Below are positions 1 to 9,080 of a DNA stretch of 64,000 nt, in pieces. The notes under the pieces are model-generated. The model ran no database searches. It saw nothing but the letters and a program-made list of their open reading frames with translations, and was not told where the DNA came from. How positions within the stretch are numbered: position 1 is the first letter of the stretch; the number at the start of each line of letters is the position of its first letter. The position numbers and the translations under genes were made by a program. The DNA comes from Cumulibacter soli (GTDB taxonomy: Bacteria; Actinomycetota; Actinomycetes; Mycobacteriales; Antricoccaceae), in the NCBI RefSeq assembly GCF_004382795.1, contig NZ_SMSG01000006.1, positions 236,542 through 300,541 of the forward strand, read 5' to 3'.

Positions 1-680
1 CCCTCGTGCAGCGCCCACCGCAACCGCTCTAGACCCTGCTGAACGTGACCGGCCACTATCTCGTCGGCTACGGCGTACACCTTCACATCCGCGCGTCCAC
101 GGTGGTACCGCGCGACGATCTCGGCCGTTATCGCACCACCGGCGTCAGCGACGAGTTGCCGCGCCGCGCTCGACAGACTTCGCGAGTCCTCGCCGACCGC
201 CTCGATCAGCGCCGCAGCGGCTTTCGGATCGATCTTGCCGCCGGCCGCCACGACCTCCGAACGTACGTACTTCACTCGATCGTCGGCCGACTTGATCGTC
301 GGCGCCCGGTGGACCGCGGCACCTGCCTTCTGCAGGTCGGCGGCGAGCGTCTTGGCTCGCCCTCCCCCGGAATGCTCGACGAGCAGGCAGATATCGGCAT
401 CCGGCGCGGCGGCGTACTGCGTGAGGATCGCGACGAGATCCTTCGTCGAGGATTCGGCCGACTTCAGAACGACGATTCGTTCCCCGCCAAACAGTGCCGG
501 GCTGAGCGCATCGGCCATCGCGTTGGCCGCATCGGTCGAGGTCGCGTCGACGCGCTCCAGCGATAACGTAGCGTCCGGTCGAGCCGCCCGTTGTGTCGCG
601 ATCACCTTCGTAGATTCCTGTGAGCGAAGGAAGTCGTCCTCACCCACGACAAGAACGAGGCGCTCTGCGATCTGCGGCAT
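1..680 (-). CDS. holA: DNA polymerase III subunit delta, partial (C-terminal part outside window)
   Basis: Delta subunit of the clamp loader, which opens the beta sliding clamp during replication. The first 226 codons are inside the window and the reading frame runs off the left edge, so the C-terminal collar domain is missing here. The ATG at 680 begins MPQIAERLVLVVGEDDFLRS; the GxDxFL-like segment near residues 12-17 is typical of the HolA N-terminus, followed by an alpha/beta segment with LLVEHSGGGRAKTL. Next in line on the same strand are comEC and comEA, the usual actinobacterial order comEA-comEC-holA, although here the monooxygenase and a lipoprotein gene lie between. A weak AGGA lies 8 bases before the start. 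Confidence 0.85.
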   Translation of the reverse strand, partial: MPQIAERLVLVVGEDDFLRSQESTKVIATQRAARPDATLSLERVDATSTDAANAMADALSPALFGGERIVVLKSAESSTKDLVAILTQYAAAPDADICLLVEHSGGGRAKTLAADLQKAGAAVHRAPTIKSADDRVKYVRSEVVAAGGKIDPKAAAALIEAVGEDSRSLSSAARQLVADAGGAITAEIVARYHRGRADVKVYAVADEIVAGHVQQGLERLRWALHE

Positions 681-791
681 CACACGATCCTGTCACAGCG
701 CCCAGACAAGGGACTGCACCGACCGACCGGTCGCGCAGCACACTGATCGGGCCCTACGATGACGTGAATACCAACCGGCGGAGGTTTATCC

Positions 792-2411
792 ATGTCGACG
801 GCTACCGAGGTCGATCACGAGGTCATCATCATCGGCGCAGGCGTGTGCGGTATCTATCAGGCCTATAAGTTTCAACAGCTCGGCCTGAGCCCACTCGTGC
901 TCGATAGCGCGGGCGAACTCGGCGGCACCTGGTTTTGGAACCGCTACCCCGGCGCCCGGTTTGATTCGGAGAGCTACACCTACGGTTTCTCATTCTCCGA
1001 GGAGGTCCTGCAGGAGTGGGACTGGAAGGAGCGGTTCTCCGGCCAGCCCGAGAACCTGAAGTACCTACAGTTCATCGCCGACAAGTTCGACCTTCGCCAA
1101 TACATGCGGTTCGGTGTCACCGTGCAGCGTGCCGATTTCGACGATGACGAGACGCTCTGGCGGTTGTCCCTGGACGACGGCTCCGAGTTGACGTGCCGGT
1201 ACCTGTGCCTAGCTGTTGGACTGCTCTCGGTGCCCACGCTGCCCAAGTACGACGGCGTCGAGGATTTCGGCGGGCGCTCGTTCCACACGTACGACTATCC
1301 CGATGACGTCGACCTGCGCGGCAAGCGTGTCGGGGTGATCGGGACCGGCGCGACGGCGATCCAACTCATTTCGGCGATTGCGCCCGAGGTTGCCGAGCTC
1401 AAGGTGTTCCAGCGTCGTCCCAACTGGAGTGCCCCGCTGAACAACTCGGAGATTTCGCCTGAGGAAATGGCCGAAATCAAGAGCCGGTACGCCGAGATCT
1501 TCGAGATCTGCTCACGCACGCCGGGTGGATTCGTCCATGAGCCCGATCGGCGCCCGTTTTACGACGTGCCGCGCGAAGAACGGGTCGCGTTATGGGAGCG
1601 CCTCTACCAGGAGCCGGGGTTCGGTATCTGGTTGGCAAACTTCCGTGACACGTTCATGGATGAGGAAGCCAACGCCGAGCTCAGCGCGTGGATCGCAGAC
1701 CGCATCCGCGAGCGCGTGAACGATCCGGAGGTCGCCGAGAAGCTGATTCCGACCGATCACGGGTTCGGAATCCAGCGAGTGCCGATGGAGACCAATTATT
1801 TCGAGGTCTACAACCGCGACAATGTCGAGCTCGTCTCAGTCAAAGACACGCCGATCGAGCGAGTCACCGAACGCGGGATCCGCACCACGGAACGGGAGTA
1901 CGAGCTCGATGTGATCATTTACGCGACCGGTTTCGACGCGATCACCGGCGCATACGAGGCCATCGATATTCATGGTGTCGGCGGCAGGACGTTGCGCGAG
2001 GCTTGGGCTGACGGCCCCATCACCAGTTACGGCCTCCAGGTCCCGGGATTCCCGAACATGATCATGCCGAACGGCCCGCAGAGCGCATCAGCGACGACGA
2101 ACTTCCCTCGCGGGATCGAGATCGGCGTCGACTGGTGCACTGATCTGCTCACCTACGCGTGGGATCACGGCTACTCGAGGATCGAGGCCACAGAGGAATC
2201 GGCGCAGGCGTGGGCTGCCGAGGTCAAGCGGCTCTATCAAATGATGCTGATGCGTAAGGCGCAAGGCTGGTTCACCGGCTACAACTCGAATATTCCTGGA
2301 CATGAGGCCGGAACGATCCGTTACCTGATCTACAACGGCGGTACGCCGAAGTTCCGCGCGACGATTGCCGAGGAAGCCGCGGCCGGCTACCCGGGCACTA
2401 TCTTCGCGTGA
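792..2411 (+). CDS. FAD-dependent monooxygenase, Baeyer-Villiger (cyclohexanone/phenylacetone) type
   Basis: A 539-residue flavoprotein predicted to insert oxygen next to a ketone carbonyl using NADPH and O2. An N-terminal FAD Rossmann motif GAGVCG lies at residues 15-20 and a second, NADP-binding motif GTGATA at 184-189. Between them the Baeyer-Villiger fingerprint FxGxxxHxxxW(P/D) reads FGGRSFHTYDYP at 159-170, so the usual tryptophan is tyrosine at 169. The length matches the class I family (about 540). The ATG at 792 is preceded by GGAGG. It stands alone between holA and a convergent lipoprotein gene, so no substrate can be inferred from neighbours. Other flavin monooxygenases of the group B fold are possible. 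Confidence 0.85.
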   Translation: MSTATEVDHEVIIIGAGVCGIYQAYKFQQLGLSPLVLDSAGELGGTWFWNRYPGARFDSESYTYGFSFSEEVLQEWDWKERFSGQPENLKYLQFIADKFDLRQYMRFGVTVQRADFDDDETLWRLSLDDGSELTCRYLCLAVGLLSVPTLPKYDGVEDFGGRSFHTYDYPDDVDLRGKRVGVIGTGATAIQLISAIAPEVAELKVFQRRPNWSAPLNNSEISPEEMAEIKSRYAEIFEICSRTPGGFVHEPDRRPFYDVPREERVALWERLYQEPGFGIWLANFRDTFMDEEANAELSAWIADRIRERVNDPEVAEKLIPTDHGFGIQRVPMETNYFEVYNRDNVELVSVKDTPIERVTERGIRTTEREYELDVIIYATGFDAITGAYEAIDIHGVGGRTLREAWADGPITSYGLQVPGFPNMIMPNGPQSASATTNFPRGIEIGVDWCTDLLTYAWDHGYSRIEATEESAQAWAAEVKRLYQMMLMRKAQGWFTGYNSNIPGHEAGTIRYLIYNGGTPKFRATIAEEAAAGYPGTIFA

Positions 2412-2430
2412 TCGCTGAGGCCGGGGCGGT

Positions 2431-3324
2431 TCACGCGCCGGGTAGCGCCTGTTGGCTAGCAGCCATCATCATCAACGCCGCCGATTCGCCCGGGGCGTGC
2501 TGCACGAGCACCTTCGCATAGTCCGCTTCGACGACGTCGGTCGCGATGACATCAAGCCGGTCAGCGAACTCCGGGCCGTCAAACGCGTCGGCCGCTGCCG
2601 AGGCAGCGTCCGCGCCTCCTGGCAGGCACACCACGGACTGGATCTCGGCGGCTTCCTCCCGCACGCCTATCCCAATGAGTCCGCCGTCGCGTTCAGCGAT
2701 CATCGCTGCGAGAACATCGCCCAGGCACGCCGCTACCGGCGCGACCTCGGGGTCAGCGAACAGACTCCCGGCATCCACCCAGCCAACATCGGCGGCACCG
2801 CCGCCGAGCACGACGTCGTCCTCAAGGGGTTTGATCTGTTGGACCGCGAGAGTCACCGGGTTCGCTGAATCCGCCTCCTGCGTCAGCACGACGTCCCCTG
2901 TATAGCCGGCCTTCGTTGCCGCAACTGTAATCGCCTCGGGGTCCTGACCGCCAACCAGCAGGCTTACCCGGGTGGGCCCGTCCGAGACCTCCACGGCGTA
3001 CGTCGCGCCGTCTGGGTCGACGCCGATCGCGCTAGCCGACGATTCGACGGGCAGCAGTCGGTTGCCGGTCGCAGCGATCTCCAGCCACCGCTCATCAGCG
3101 GCCCCCAGGGCCAACAACTGCGCGGTCTGACCGAACCGAATCAGTGTGCCTTCAGCCAACGCGTCGGGACTAATTCGGCTCATCGCTTGAGCAAACACGG
3201 TCTCGGCGGCGGGCGCCGGCGCTGTCTCGGTGCCGTCCAGCGTCGGCACTGCGTCTTCATCGCCACACGCTGTCGCCGCTGCCAGTGCCAGCACGGCCCC
3301 GAGAGCCGTCACAACCCGACGCAT
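2431..3324 (-). CDS. Putative lipoprotein of unknown function
   Basis: The start is set at the ATG at 3324, which has AGGAG 8 bases upstream and begins a clear lipoprotein signal: MRRVV, a hydrophobic run, then a lipobox ending in Ala-Cys-Gly near residue 20. A longer in-frame start at 3360 has no such site. The mature part is acidic and Ala/Val-rich with no motif that I recognise; it has alternating short hydrophobic strands compatible with a beta-sandwich or LppX/LolA-like fold, but that is a guess. It is expected to be anchored on the outer face of the cytoplasmic membrane. It ends 19 bases from the convergent monooxygenase gene and lies downstream of comEC on the same strand. Confidence 0.65.
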   Translation of the reverse strand: MRRVVTALGAVLALAAATACGDEDAVPTLDGTETAPAPAAETVFAQAMSRISPDALAEGTLIRFGQTAQLLALGAADERWLEIAATGNRLLPVESSASAIGVDPDGATYAVEVSDGPTRVSLLVGGQDPEAITVAATKAGYTGDVVLTQEADSANPVTLAVQQIKPLEDDVVLGGGAADVGWVDAGSLFADPEVAPVAACLGDVLAAMIAERDGGLIGIGVREEAAEIQSVVCLPGGADAASAAADAFDGPEFADRLDVIATDVVEADYAKVLVQHAPGESAALMMMAASQQALPGA

Positions 3325-3375
3325 GATCTGAACTCCTATTTTGAGCGAGTATCTAGACAATCTAGCGTGTCTGGG

Positions 3376-5682
3376 TTATAGGACTGCGAGGGCTCCGTCT
3401 GCGGTCAGCACCACCACGATGGTTCCGTGCAGGTCGGTGCGTCGCACGAGCATCCCCAGGCTGCGCAGTTCCTCAACGGTACTGGGCGCTGGATGACCAT
3501 AATCGTTGCCCTCACCTGCGGAGATAAGCGCTATCCGTGCCTGGGTGCGCATGAAGAACTCGTCATCGCGGTTCTTACTGCCGTGGTGCGGCACCTTGAG
3601 TACATCGACACTCAGGCATCCGCAGTCCACGAGCTTGGCCTCCGCTTCTTCCTGCAGATCGCCGGTGACCAGCATCGTGACGCCTCGGGTGCTGACCCGG
3701 ATCACCAGGGAGTTGTTGTTCGGGTCGCTGCTGGTGCCGATCATGGGTTCGCTCGGCGCCACTACCTCAAGGTGAACGCTGCCGAGGGTCAGCCGCCACC
3801 CAGCGCCCACTTCTTGCACCCCAACGTCGTGAGCGCCCGCGAGTTCGCGAACGGTGGTTTCCGCATTGCCCCCGTCGAACGTGCCGAAGACGACCTTCTG
3901 CACCTCACGTCTGCCTAGGACTGCCGGAATCCCAGCGACGTGGTCCGCGTGAAAATGCGTCAGCAGGATCAACGGGACCTCCGAGACACCCATCTCGTCC
4001 AAGCACTCATCCAGCGCCGCCGGGTCGGCGCCCGCATCTAGCAGGACCGCGGAATCGTCGGCGACCCGCGCCAGTGTCGCATCGCCCTGCCCGACATCGC
4101 AGGATGCGAAGACCCAATCGGATCCGGGACCACTGTCGATCATGCAGCGCGCCGGGACCGACAGCACCAACACACCGACCAGGAAGGCGCCAAGCGCAAC
4201 CCGCATCCGCGCTCGTCGGCGGGTCAACACCGCCGCACCAACCAACACGATCAGCGCCGCCGTGACGATCAGCGTGGCGGCGACGCCGGCCGGCAGGGGG
4301 AACTCGAACGGGTCGGCGTCGGCCGCGATCCTCGCTACGAGTGCGATCCAGCGGACGCAGTAGCCCGCAGCCCAACACAGCAGTTCGGCAATCGGCATCG
4401 CGAAACTCGCGCACAGGGCGGCGAGCACACCACAGATTGTGGCCACCGGGACCGCCGGCGCAGCGACGATGTTTGCGAGGATTGACGCGGTGTTCACCAC
4501 CGGCAGCAGCAGTACGATCACCGGCAGGGTGGCGATCCCGGCCGCGGCCGCCACGGCGAATGCTGCCGCGACAAACCGCGGCATATGGTCTGCCAGGACC
4601 TCAGTCCAGTATCCGCCGAGTACGACGACTCCGGCCGTCGCGAGTACCGACAGAATGAAGCCGATCGACACCGCGAGTTCTGGCATGAGCAACAGGAGCA
4701 CGATGACCGCGCTACACAGCGCGGGCACTGCCGCGCGCGGCCTACCGGCACCGAGCGCGATGAGCATGACCACTCCCATACCCGCTGCCCGGACGACGCT
4801 CGGCTCGGACCCTGTGATCAGCACGAAAGCGATCAGCGCCGCTGCGGCTGCGGCCACCTGTAGCGCGAACGGCGCCCGCAGCAACCGCGCTGCCCAGAGC
4901 GCCGCGCCGGTGACGATCGCGACGTTAGCGCCCGATACCGCCAACAGATGGGCCAGCCCGGACCGACGGAACTCCTGTGTGGTCATATCGCTGATACCAC
5001 TGGTATCCCCATGCACCAACGCCACGAGCAAACCTGCGGAATCCGGATCATTCACCGCTGCCGCGTGCTGCAAGCCATCGCGCACGTGTTGGGCCAGGAC
5101 GCTCCAGCGTGGTGCTTGTAGCGCCACAGTTGAGTTTCCGGAATCAAAGATCAACGCGACTTCGGAGGACGACCCATCCGGCGTGTGCGCGGTACCGCGG
5201 ACCTTTACGGGCATTCCTGGCAACGCGGACTGCCACATCTGGGCCTCACCCATCACGGCGACGCTGAGGTCAGTATTCAAAGTTTCAGCACGATACGTCA
5301 CCGCATGCACGTGGACGTCGACAACAGCCAACCGCTGATCGCCCACCAGGCGAGCCCTGGACTGAGCGGTGCCGTCAATCGTGACGAAGGCATCGGCGGC
5401 GGCCGCTGCAGCTAGCGGAGAGGATTCACGCTCGTCCACACGCTGGGCCGCCAGCCACGCGGCAACGGCGCCTGCGAGCGCACAGCATCCAAGGAGAATC
5501 GCCACGCCGCGCCGAAGTACTGCCCACTTCGCGGCGGGCGCGGCAAGCAGCGCCAGCGCTATTCCGGCGACAACGCAGGCGGTGAGAGCCCCGCTGGCGC
5601 CGAACTCTCCGAGGGCGGTGACCGTCCAGATGGTCGCCGCAGCGGGCGCGAGGCGAGCATCGTGGTCACGCCAGTGCCTCAC
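3376..5682 (-). CDS. comEC: ComEC/Rec2 family DNA-uptake channel protein
   Basis: A 768-residue polytopic membrane protein that in competent bacteria forms the inner-membrane channel for single-stranded DNA. The N-terminal half has the competence domain with many hydrophobic segments (for example around residues 215-300, LLAVSGANVAIVTG). The C-terminal third is a metallo-beta-lactamase fold domain with HFHADH at 576-581 and a later PHHGS motif, proposed to degrade the non-transported strand. Its start overlaps the comEA stop by four bases (5679-5682), so the two are translationally coupled. No pilus or comF/dprA genes lie in the window, so functional competence cannot be inferred. Confidence 0.92.
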   Translation of the reverse strand: MRHWRDHDARLAPAAATIWTVTALGEFGASGALTACVVAGIALALLAAPAAKWAVLRRGVAILLGCCALAGAVAAWLAAQRVDERESSPLAAAAAADAFVTIDGTAQSRARLVGDQRLAVVDVHVHAVTYRAETLNTDLSVAVMGEAQMWQSALPGMPVKVRGTAHTPDGSSSEVALIFDSGNSTVALQAPRWSVLAQHVRDGLQHAAAVNDPDSAGLLVALVHGDTSGISDMTTQEFRRSGLAHLLAVSGANVAIVTGAALWAARLLRAPFALQVAAAAAALIAFVLITGSEPSVVRAAGMGVVMLIALGAGRPRAAVPALCSAVIVLLLLMPELAVSIGFILSVLATAGVVVLGGYWTEVLADHMPRFVAAAFAVAAAAGIATLPVIVLLLPVVNTASILANIVAAPAVPVATICGVLAALCASFAMPIAELLCWAAGYCVRWIALVARIAADADPFEFPLPAGVAATLIVTAALIVLVGAAVLTRRRARMRVALGAFLVGVLVLSVPARCMIDSGPGSDWVFASCDVGQGDATLARVADDSAVLLDAGADPAALDECLDEMGVSEVPLILLTHFHADHVAGIPAVLGRREVQKVVFGTFDGGNAETTVRELAGAHDVGVQEVGAGWRLTLGSVHLEVVAPSEPMIGTSSDPNNNSLVIRVSTRGVTMLVTGDLQEEAEAKLVDCGCLSVDVLKVPHHGSKNRDDEFFMRTQARIALISAGEGNDYGHPAPSTVEELRSLGMLVRRTDLHGTIVVVLTADGALAVL

Positions 5683-6506
5683 ACTGTGACCAGGTCAGAC
5701 AACTTCGCCAGGGTCGCCGGTCCGATCCCCGATACGTTCGCCAGTTCGTCGACCGTCGCGAACGGCCCACTCTGGTCACGAAAATCAATGATGCTCTGGG
5801 CCAGCACCGGGCCGACTCCCGGTAGTTCGTCCAGTTGCGTTGCGTTGGCCGAGTTGATGTTGATCTTGGCATCACCGCCTCCGGGTCCTGCGTCAGCACT
5901 GGACGCATCGGCGGCGCCGGGAATACCAACCGCAATCTGCTCGCCGTCGCTGACTTTGCGGGCGATGTTGATCGTGCTCAGATCGGTGTCGGGCAGCGCT
6001 CCACCGGCAGCTTCGATCGCATCGCTGACTCGAGCGCCTTCCGGAAGTGTCACAAGCCCTGGTGATTCAACGTGGCCGACCACCGCGACGACGATGAGGG
6101 CATTGTCAGGTTTATCCGTATCGGTGGCCACAGCTGACGACGGTGCCGCATCGGAGGATTCATCGCGTTCGTCGACGCCAATCGCCTCGCTATCGGCGCC
6201 CGAACCGGCCGGCACGGCGGTCGGGGTGGGACGCAGCAACCAGGTCACCAGCATCGTGGCGGCCGCGGTAAGCACCGCGACCAGTAGGAACATGGCGATC
6301 GAACCTCGTTGACGCACCAGCCGTGATCGCCAAGCAGTCCGCGGAGGCTCGAAGCCATCGCCGAAACCCTCGAGAGCGACCGCGTCGATCTCGCCGTCCT
6401 CCGCGACGTCCACCGCGCGCGCCGGCGGTTCGGCATTGCTGCCGCGCAACAGCGCCCTGAGGTCGGCAACCTGCCGGTCCCGCTCGAGCTCATGCGTCCT
6501 GGTCAT
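5679..6506 (-). CDS. comEA: ComEA-like DNA-binding protein (SLBB and helix-hairpin-helix domains)
   Basis: A 275-residue membrane-anchored DNA receptor of the competence system. An acidic cytoplasmic N-terminus is followed by one membrane segment (about 69-90), an SLBB domain (about 130-185, with VVGHVESPGLV) and two helix-hairpin-helix motifs at the C-terminus (ININSANATQLDELPGVGP, then VSGIGPATLAKL). The ATG at 6506 was chosen over a longer frame reaching 6803. The extra 99 residues are Arg-rich, overlap the divergent esterase gene, and have no family counterpart. A TAGCGT hexamer sits 7 bases upstream with no Shine-Dalgarno, suggesting a leaderless transcript. It is coupled to comEC by a four-base overlap. 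Confidence 0.9.
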   Translation of the reverse strand: MTRTHELERDRQVADLRALLRGSNAEPPARAVDVAEDGEIDAVALEGFGDGFEPPRTAWRSRLVRQRGSIAMFLLVAVLTAAATMLVTWLLRPTPTAVPAGSGADSEAIGVDERDESSDAAPSSAVATDTDKPDNALIVVAVVGHVESPGLVTLPEGARVSDAIEAAGGALPDTDLSTINIARKVSDGEQIAVGIPGAADASSADAGPGGGDAKININSANATQLDELPGVGPVLAQSIIDFRDQSGPFATVDELANVSGIGPATLAKLSDLVTV

Positions 6507-6513
6507 GCTCGCC

Positions 6514-6519
6514 ACGCTA
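6514..6519 (-). promoter_or_regulatory. -10 element (TAGCGT) of a probable leaderless comEA transcript
   Basis: On the minus strand TAGCGT ends 7 bases before the comEA ATG at 6506. No purine-rich ribosome site fits between them. Confidence 0.45.
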
Positions 6520-6664
6520 CGAACGCGCAACGCCAGCACCCAGCGAGATTCCGCGACTGTGGAAACACTCCGAACGTGTGGATAACGCACTCGCTGCTGT
6601 CGCGGATCGCGCACATAGCGAGTAAGTTCGGCGCCAACGGTTGACGAGACGAAGCGGGTTCGCC

Positions 6665-8137
6665 ATGACTGACATCGTCGAGGTAACACAGGGCTCGATT
6701 CGCGGGCACACGCGAGACGGATGCCGAGTATTCCTCGGCATTCCGTACGCGGCCGCGCCGGTCGGCGATCTGCGGCTACAGCCCCCGGCGCCCGCGCCGC
6801 CATGGGCAGGCGTGCGGTCGGCGGATACGCCCGGACCTACGGCGCCCAAAGGCCCGTATCCCAATCCGTTCCAGTCGCTATTCAACGAGCCCGTCGTCGA
6901 TGGCGATGAGTACCTCAACCTCAACGTGTGGACGCCGCACGATGCCGATAATGCAGCAGTGCTGGTGTGGATCCACGGCGGCGCCTACGTGAATGGTTCT
7001 GGGATCGTGCCGCAGTACGACGGTGCACCATTCGCTCGCGACGGGATCGTCTGCGTCACGATCAACTACCGCCTCGGCGCGGAGGGGTTTCTCGACCTGG
7101 GCGACGACGTGTGCAACCTGGGACTTCGCGACCAGATCGCCGCGCTGCAATGGATCCAGAACAATATCGCCGCATTCGGCGGCGACCCCGACCGCGTCAC
7201 CATCGCGGGCGAGTCCGCCGGCGGGATGAGCGTGACGTCGTTGCTGTCCAGCCCGTTGGCGGCGGGTCTGTTTCACCGCGTCATTGCACAAAGCGGCGCC
7301 GGACATCACGCTCTGAGTCGACCCGACGGCCACCGGATCGCTACCGAGCTCGCCAGCCGACTCGGTGTGCTGACCGAACGATCCGCCATCGCCGCCGTGC
7401 CACGGCAGCGCCTGCTGGAGGCGCAGTTGAGCATCACCCGGGATATGGCGCTGAACCCTGATCCAGCAATCTGGGGCGGTGCGGTCGCCAACTCGATGGC
7501 CTTTGAACCGGTCATCGACGGCGAGGTGCTACCGGCGTTGCCGATCGAGTCGATCACCAACGGAGCGGGCGCCGGTATCGACGTACTCGCCGGCAGCAAC
7601 CTGCATGAGCAGCGCCTATTTCTCGTGCCGACCGGTGTGTACGCGGCGTCCACCGAGCCCGCCGTGCACGCGATTCTCGCCGCGCGAGGGATCGATGCGA
7701 CCGACGCTGCTGCCGCATACCCCGAGGCGGACACACCAGGTGCGCTGCTGGATGCCGTACTGACCGACTGGACATTCAGAATTCCAGCGATCCGCCTCGC
7801 CGAGGCCGTCGCCGGCAATGGCGCGAACGCATATATGTACCAGTTCGGATGGGAGTCACCGCTATTCGACGGCCTGTTGCGCTCGTGTCACTTCCTGGAA
7901 GTGCCGTACGTGTTCGACTCGCTCGATGCTGCCGGCAGCGCCGCACAGACGGGTCCGCAGCCCGATCGGGATCTCGCGCGCCGGATGCATTCCGCATGGG
8001 TGTCGTTCATACAGGACGGCGATCCGGGGTGGTCGGTGTATGGTGAGAGGCGCACCACCAAGCTGTTCGCAAGTACCGACGACGTCCTCGCCGATCCAGG
8101 TGCTGCATCCCGCCGGCTGTGGGAGGGACGCCGCTAA
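6665..8137 (+). CDS. Type B carboxylesterase/lipase
   Basis: A 490-residue alpha/beta hydrolase of the carboxylesterase type B family, expected to cleave carboxylic esters. The nucleophile lies in GESAGG (Ser about 184), the acidic member is Glu about 315 (NLHE), and the catalytic His is about 409 in CHFLEVPYVF. An oxyanion-hole HGG occurs in VWIHGGAY. The ATG at 6665 starts MTDIVEVTQGSIRG, which fits the family N-terminus; a TTG at 6641 would add eight residues. It has no signal peptide, so it is probably cytoplasmic. Its stop codon overlaps the convergent degV stop (8134-8137). By position it is not part of an operon; the substrate is unknown. Confidence 0.88.
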   Translation: MTDIVEVTQGSIRGHTRDGCRVFLGIPYAAAPVGDLRLQPPAPAPPWAGVRSADTPGPTAPKGPYPNPFQSLFNEPVVDGDEYLNLNVWTPHDADNAAVLVWIHGGAYVNGSGIVPQYDGAPFARDGIVCVTINYRLGAEGFLDLGDDVCNLGLRDQIAALQWIQNNIAAFGGDPDRVTIAGESAGGMSVTSLLSSPLAAGLFHRVIAQSGAGHHALSRPDGHRIATELASRLGVLTERSAIAAVPRQRLLEAQLSITRDMALNPDPAIWGGAVANSMAFEPVIDGEVLPALPIESITNGAGAGIDVLAGSNLHEQRLFLVPTGVYAASTEPAVHAILAARGIDATDAAAAYPEADTPGALLDAVLTDWTFRIPAIRLAEAVAGNGANAYMYQFGWESPLFDGLLRSCHFLEVPYVFDSLDAAGSAAQTGPQPDRDLARRMHSAWVSFIQDGDPGWSVYGERRTTKLFASTDDVLADPGAASRRLWEGRR

Positions 8138-9024
8138 TTGGCATCCGGGCGCGTCAACTCCGGGACGATGATGACCCCCAGCATGCCCGGACCGACATGC
8201 GCGCCGAGAACGGCGCCGACCTCGCTGATCACGATCTCGCTGGCGGCGGGAACGGCCTGCTGGAGTTCTGTACGCATCGCCTCGGCACGCTCCAGCGCGC
8301 CCAAATGATGCACGGCAATATGCACCGGCGCATCGAACTCATTCGCGGAGGCTGCGGCCAACGCGGTCAACCGCGCGATTGCCTTCGCCGCAGTACGCAC
8401 CTTTTCCAGCGGCAGGATCATGCCATCGGAGATATGCAGAATCGGTTTGACCGCCAGCGCAGTACCCAATAAAGCTCGCCCGGCGCTGATCCGTCCGCCG
8501 CGGCGCAGGTGCTCCAGCGTGTCCACGTAAAAGAAGTTCGATCCTGCGCTCAACGAACCGACCGCAGCCTCGTACACCTCGTCAAGGCGAGCACCGACGA
8601 CGGCACGCCGAGCCGCTACGAGTACGGCAAAACCGAGCGCCATCGCTGTCGTTCGTGAATCCACCACCCTGACAACTTCGGTGCCGACGTCGGAGTTGCA
8701 CTGCACCGCCGCCAGCCGCGCGGCGTCCCACGTGCCCGACAGTTCGCTGGAAATATGCACGCTGACGATCCGCTCGTAGCCCTCCGCGAGCAGGCCGCGG
8801 TAGTGATCAACGAATTGCTCCGGTGTCGGCCGCGAGGTCGAGACTTTGATCGCCTTGTCCGCGAGCGCTTCAATAACGTCGTCCGGCGATACCTCGACGC
8901 CGTCCTCGCCTTGCCGCTCGCCCATGATCACGTGCAGCGGGATGACCCGGATCGGCAGCCCATCAGCAATCCGCGGCGGCAGGTACGCCGTGGAGTCGGT
9001 GACGACGGCGGTGGTAGCGGTCAT
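8134..9024 (-). CDS. DegV family fatty-acid-binding protein
   Basis: A 296-residue DegV/FakB-like protein. The family binds a fatty acid in a cleft between two domains; FakB members present it to the kinase FakA, but no fakA-like DAK gene is in the window. The N-terminal VVTDSTAYLPP is the family hallmark, followed by PLHVIMGE and the TSRPTPEQF segment near residues 58-70. The central part has HISSELSGTWDAARLA. It lies upstream of comEA and downstream of the phosphatase/rsfS/nadD genes, the order seen in mycobacteria. A TAAGGT hexamer ends 6 bases before the ATG, and there is no ribosome-binding site, so a leaderless mRNA is likely. Confidence 0.88.
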   Translation of the reverse strand: MTATTAVVTDSTAYLPPRIADGLPIRVIPLHVIMGERQGEDGVEVSPDDVIEALADKAIKVSTSRPTPEQFVDHYRGLLAEGYERIVSVHISSELSGTWDAARLAAVQCNSDVGTEVVRVVDSRTTAMALGFAVLVAARRAVVGARLDEVYEAAVGSLSAGSNFFYVDTLEHLRRGGRISAGRALLGTALAVKPILHISDGMILPLEKVRTAAKAIARLTALAAASANEFDAPVHIAVHHLGALERAEAMRTELQQAVPAASEIVISEVGAVLGAHVGPGMLGVIIVPELTRPDAN

Positions 9025-9030
9025 TCTGCG

Positions 9031-9036
9031 ACCTTA
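9031..9036 (-). promoter_or_regulatory. -10 element (TAAGGT) of a probable leaderless degV transcript
   Basis: TAAGGT on the minus strand is separated from the degV ATG (9024) by six bases, leaving no room for a Shine-Dalgarno. Confidence 0.5.
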
Positions 9037-9080
9037 CCGACCCGTCCGTCGGACTGCGCAAGGCACGAGCGAGATCAATC

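Noticed and set aside
4439-5338. 299-codon Ala/Thr/Ser-rich open frame opposite comEC
   Set aside because: The composition is that expected from antisense reading of an Ala/Val/Leu-rich membrane protein.
5679-6803. Longer 374-residue ComEA
   Set aside because: The additional 99 residues overlap the divergent esterase gene and its promoter, and the family begins near the ATG at 6506.
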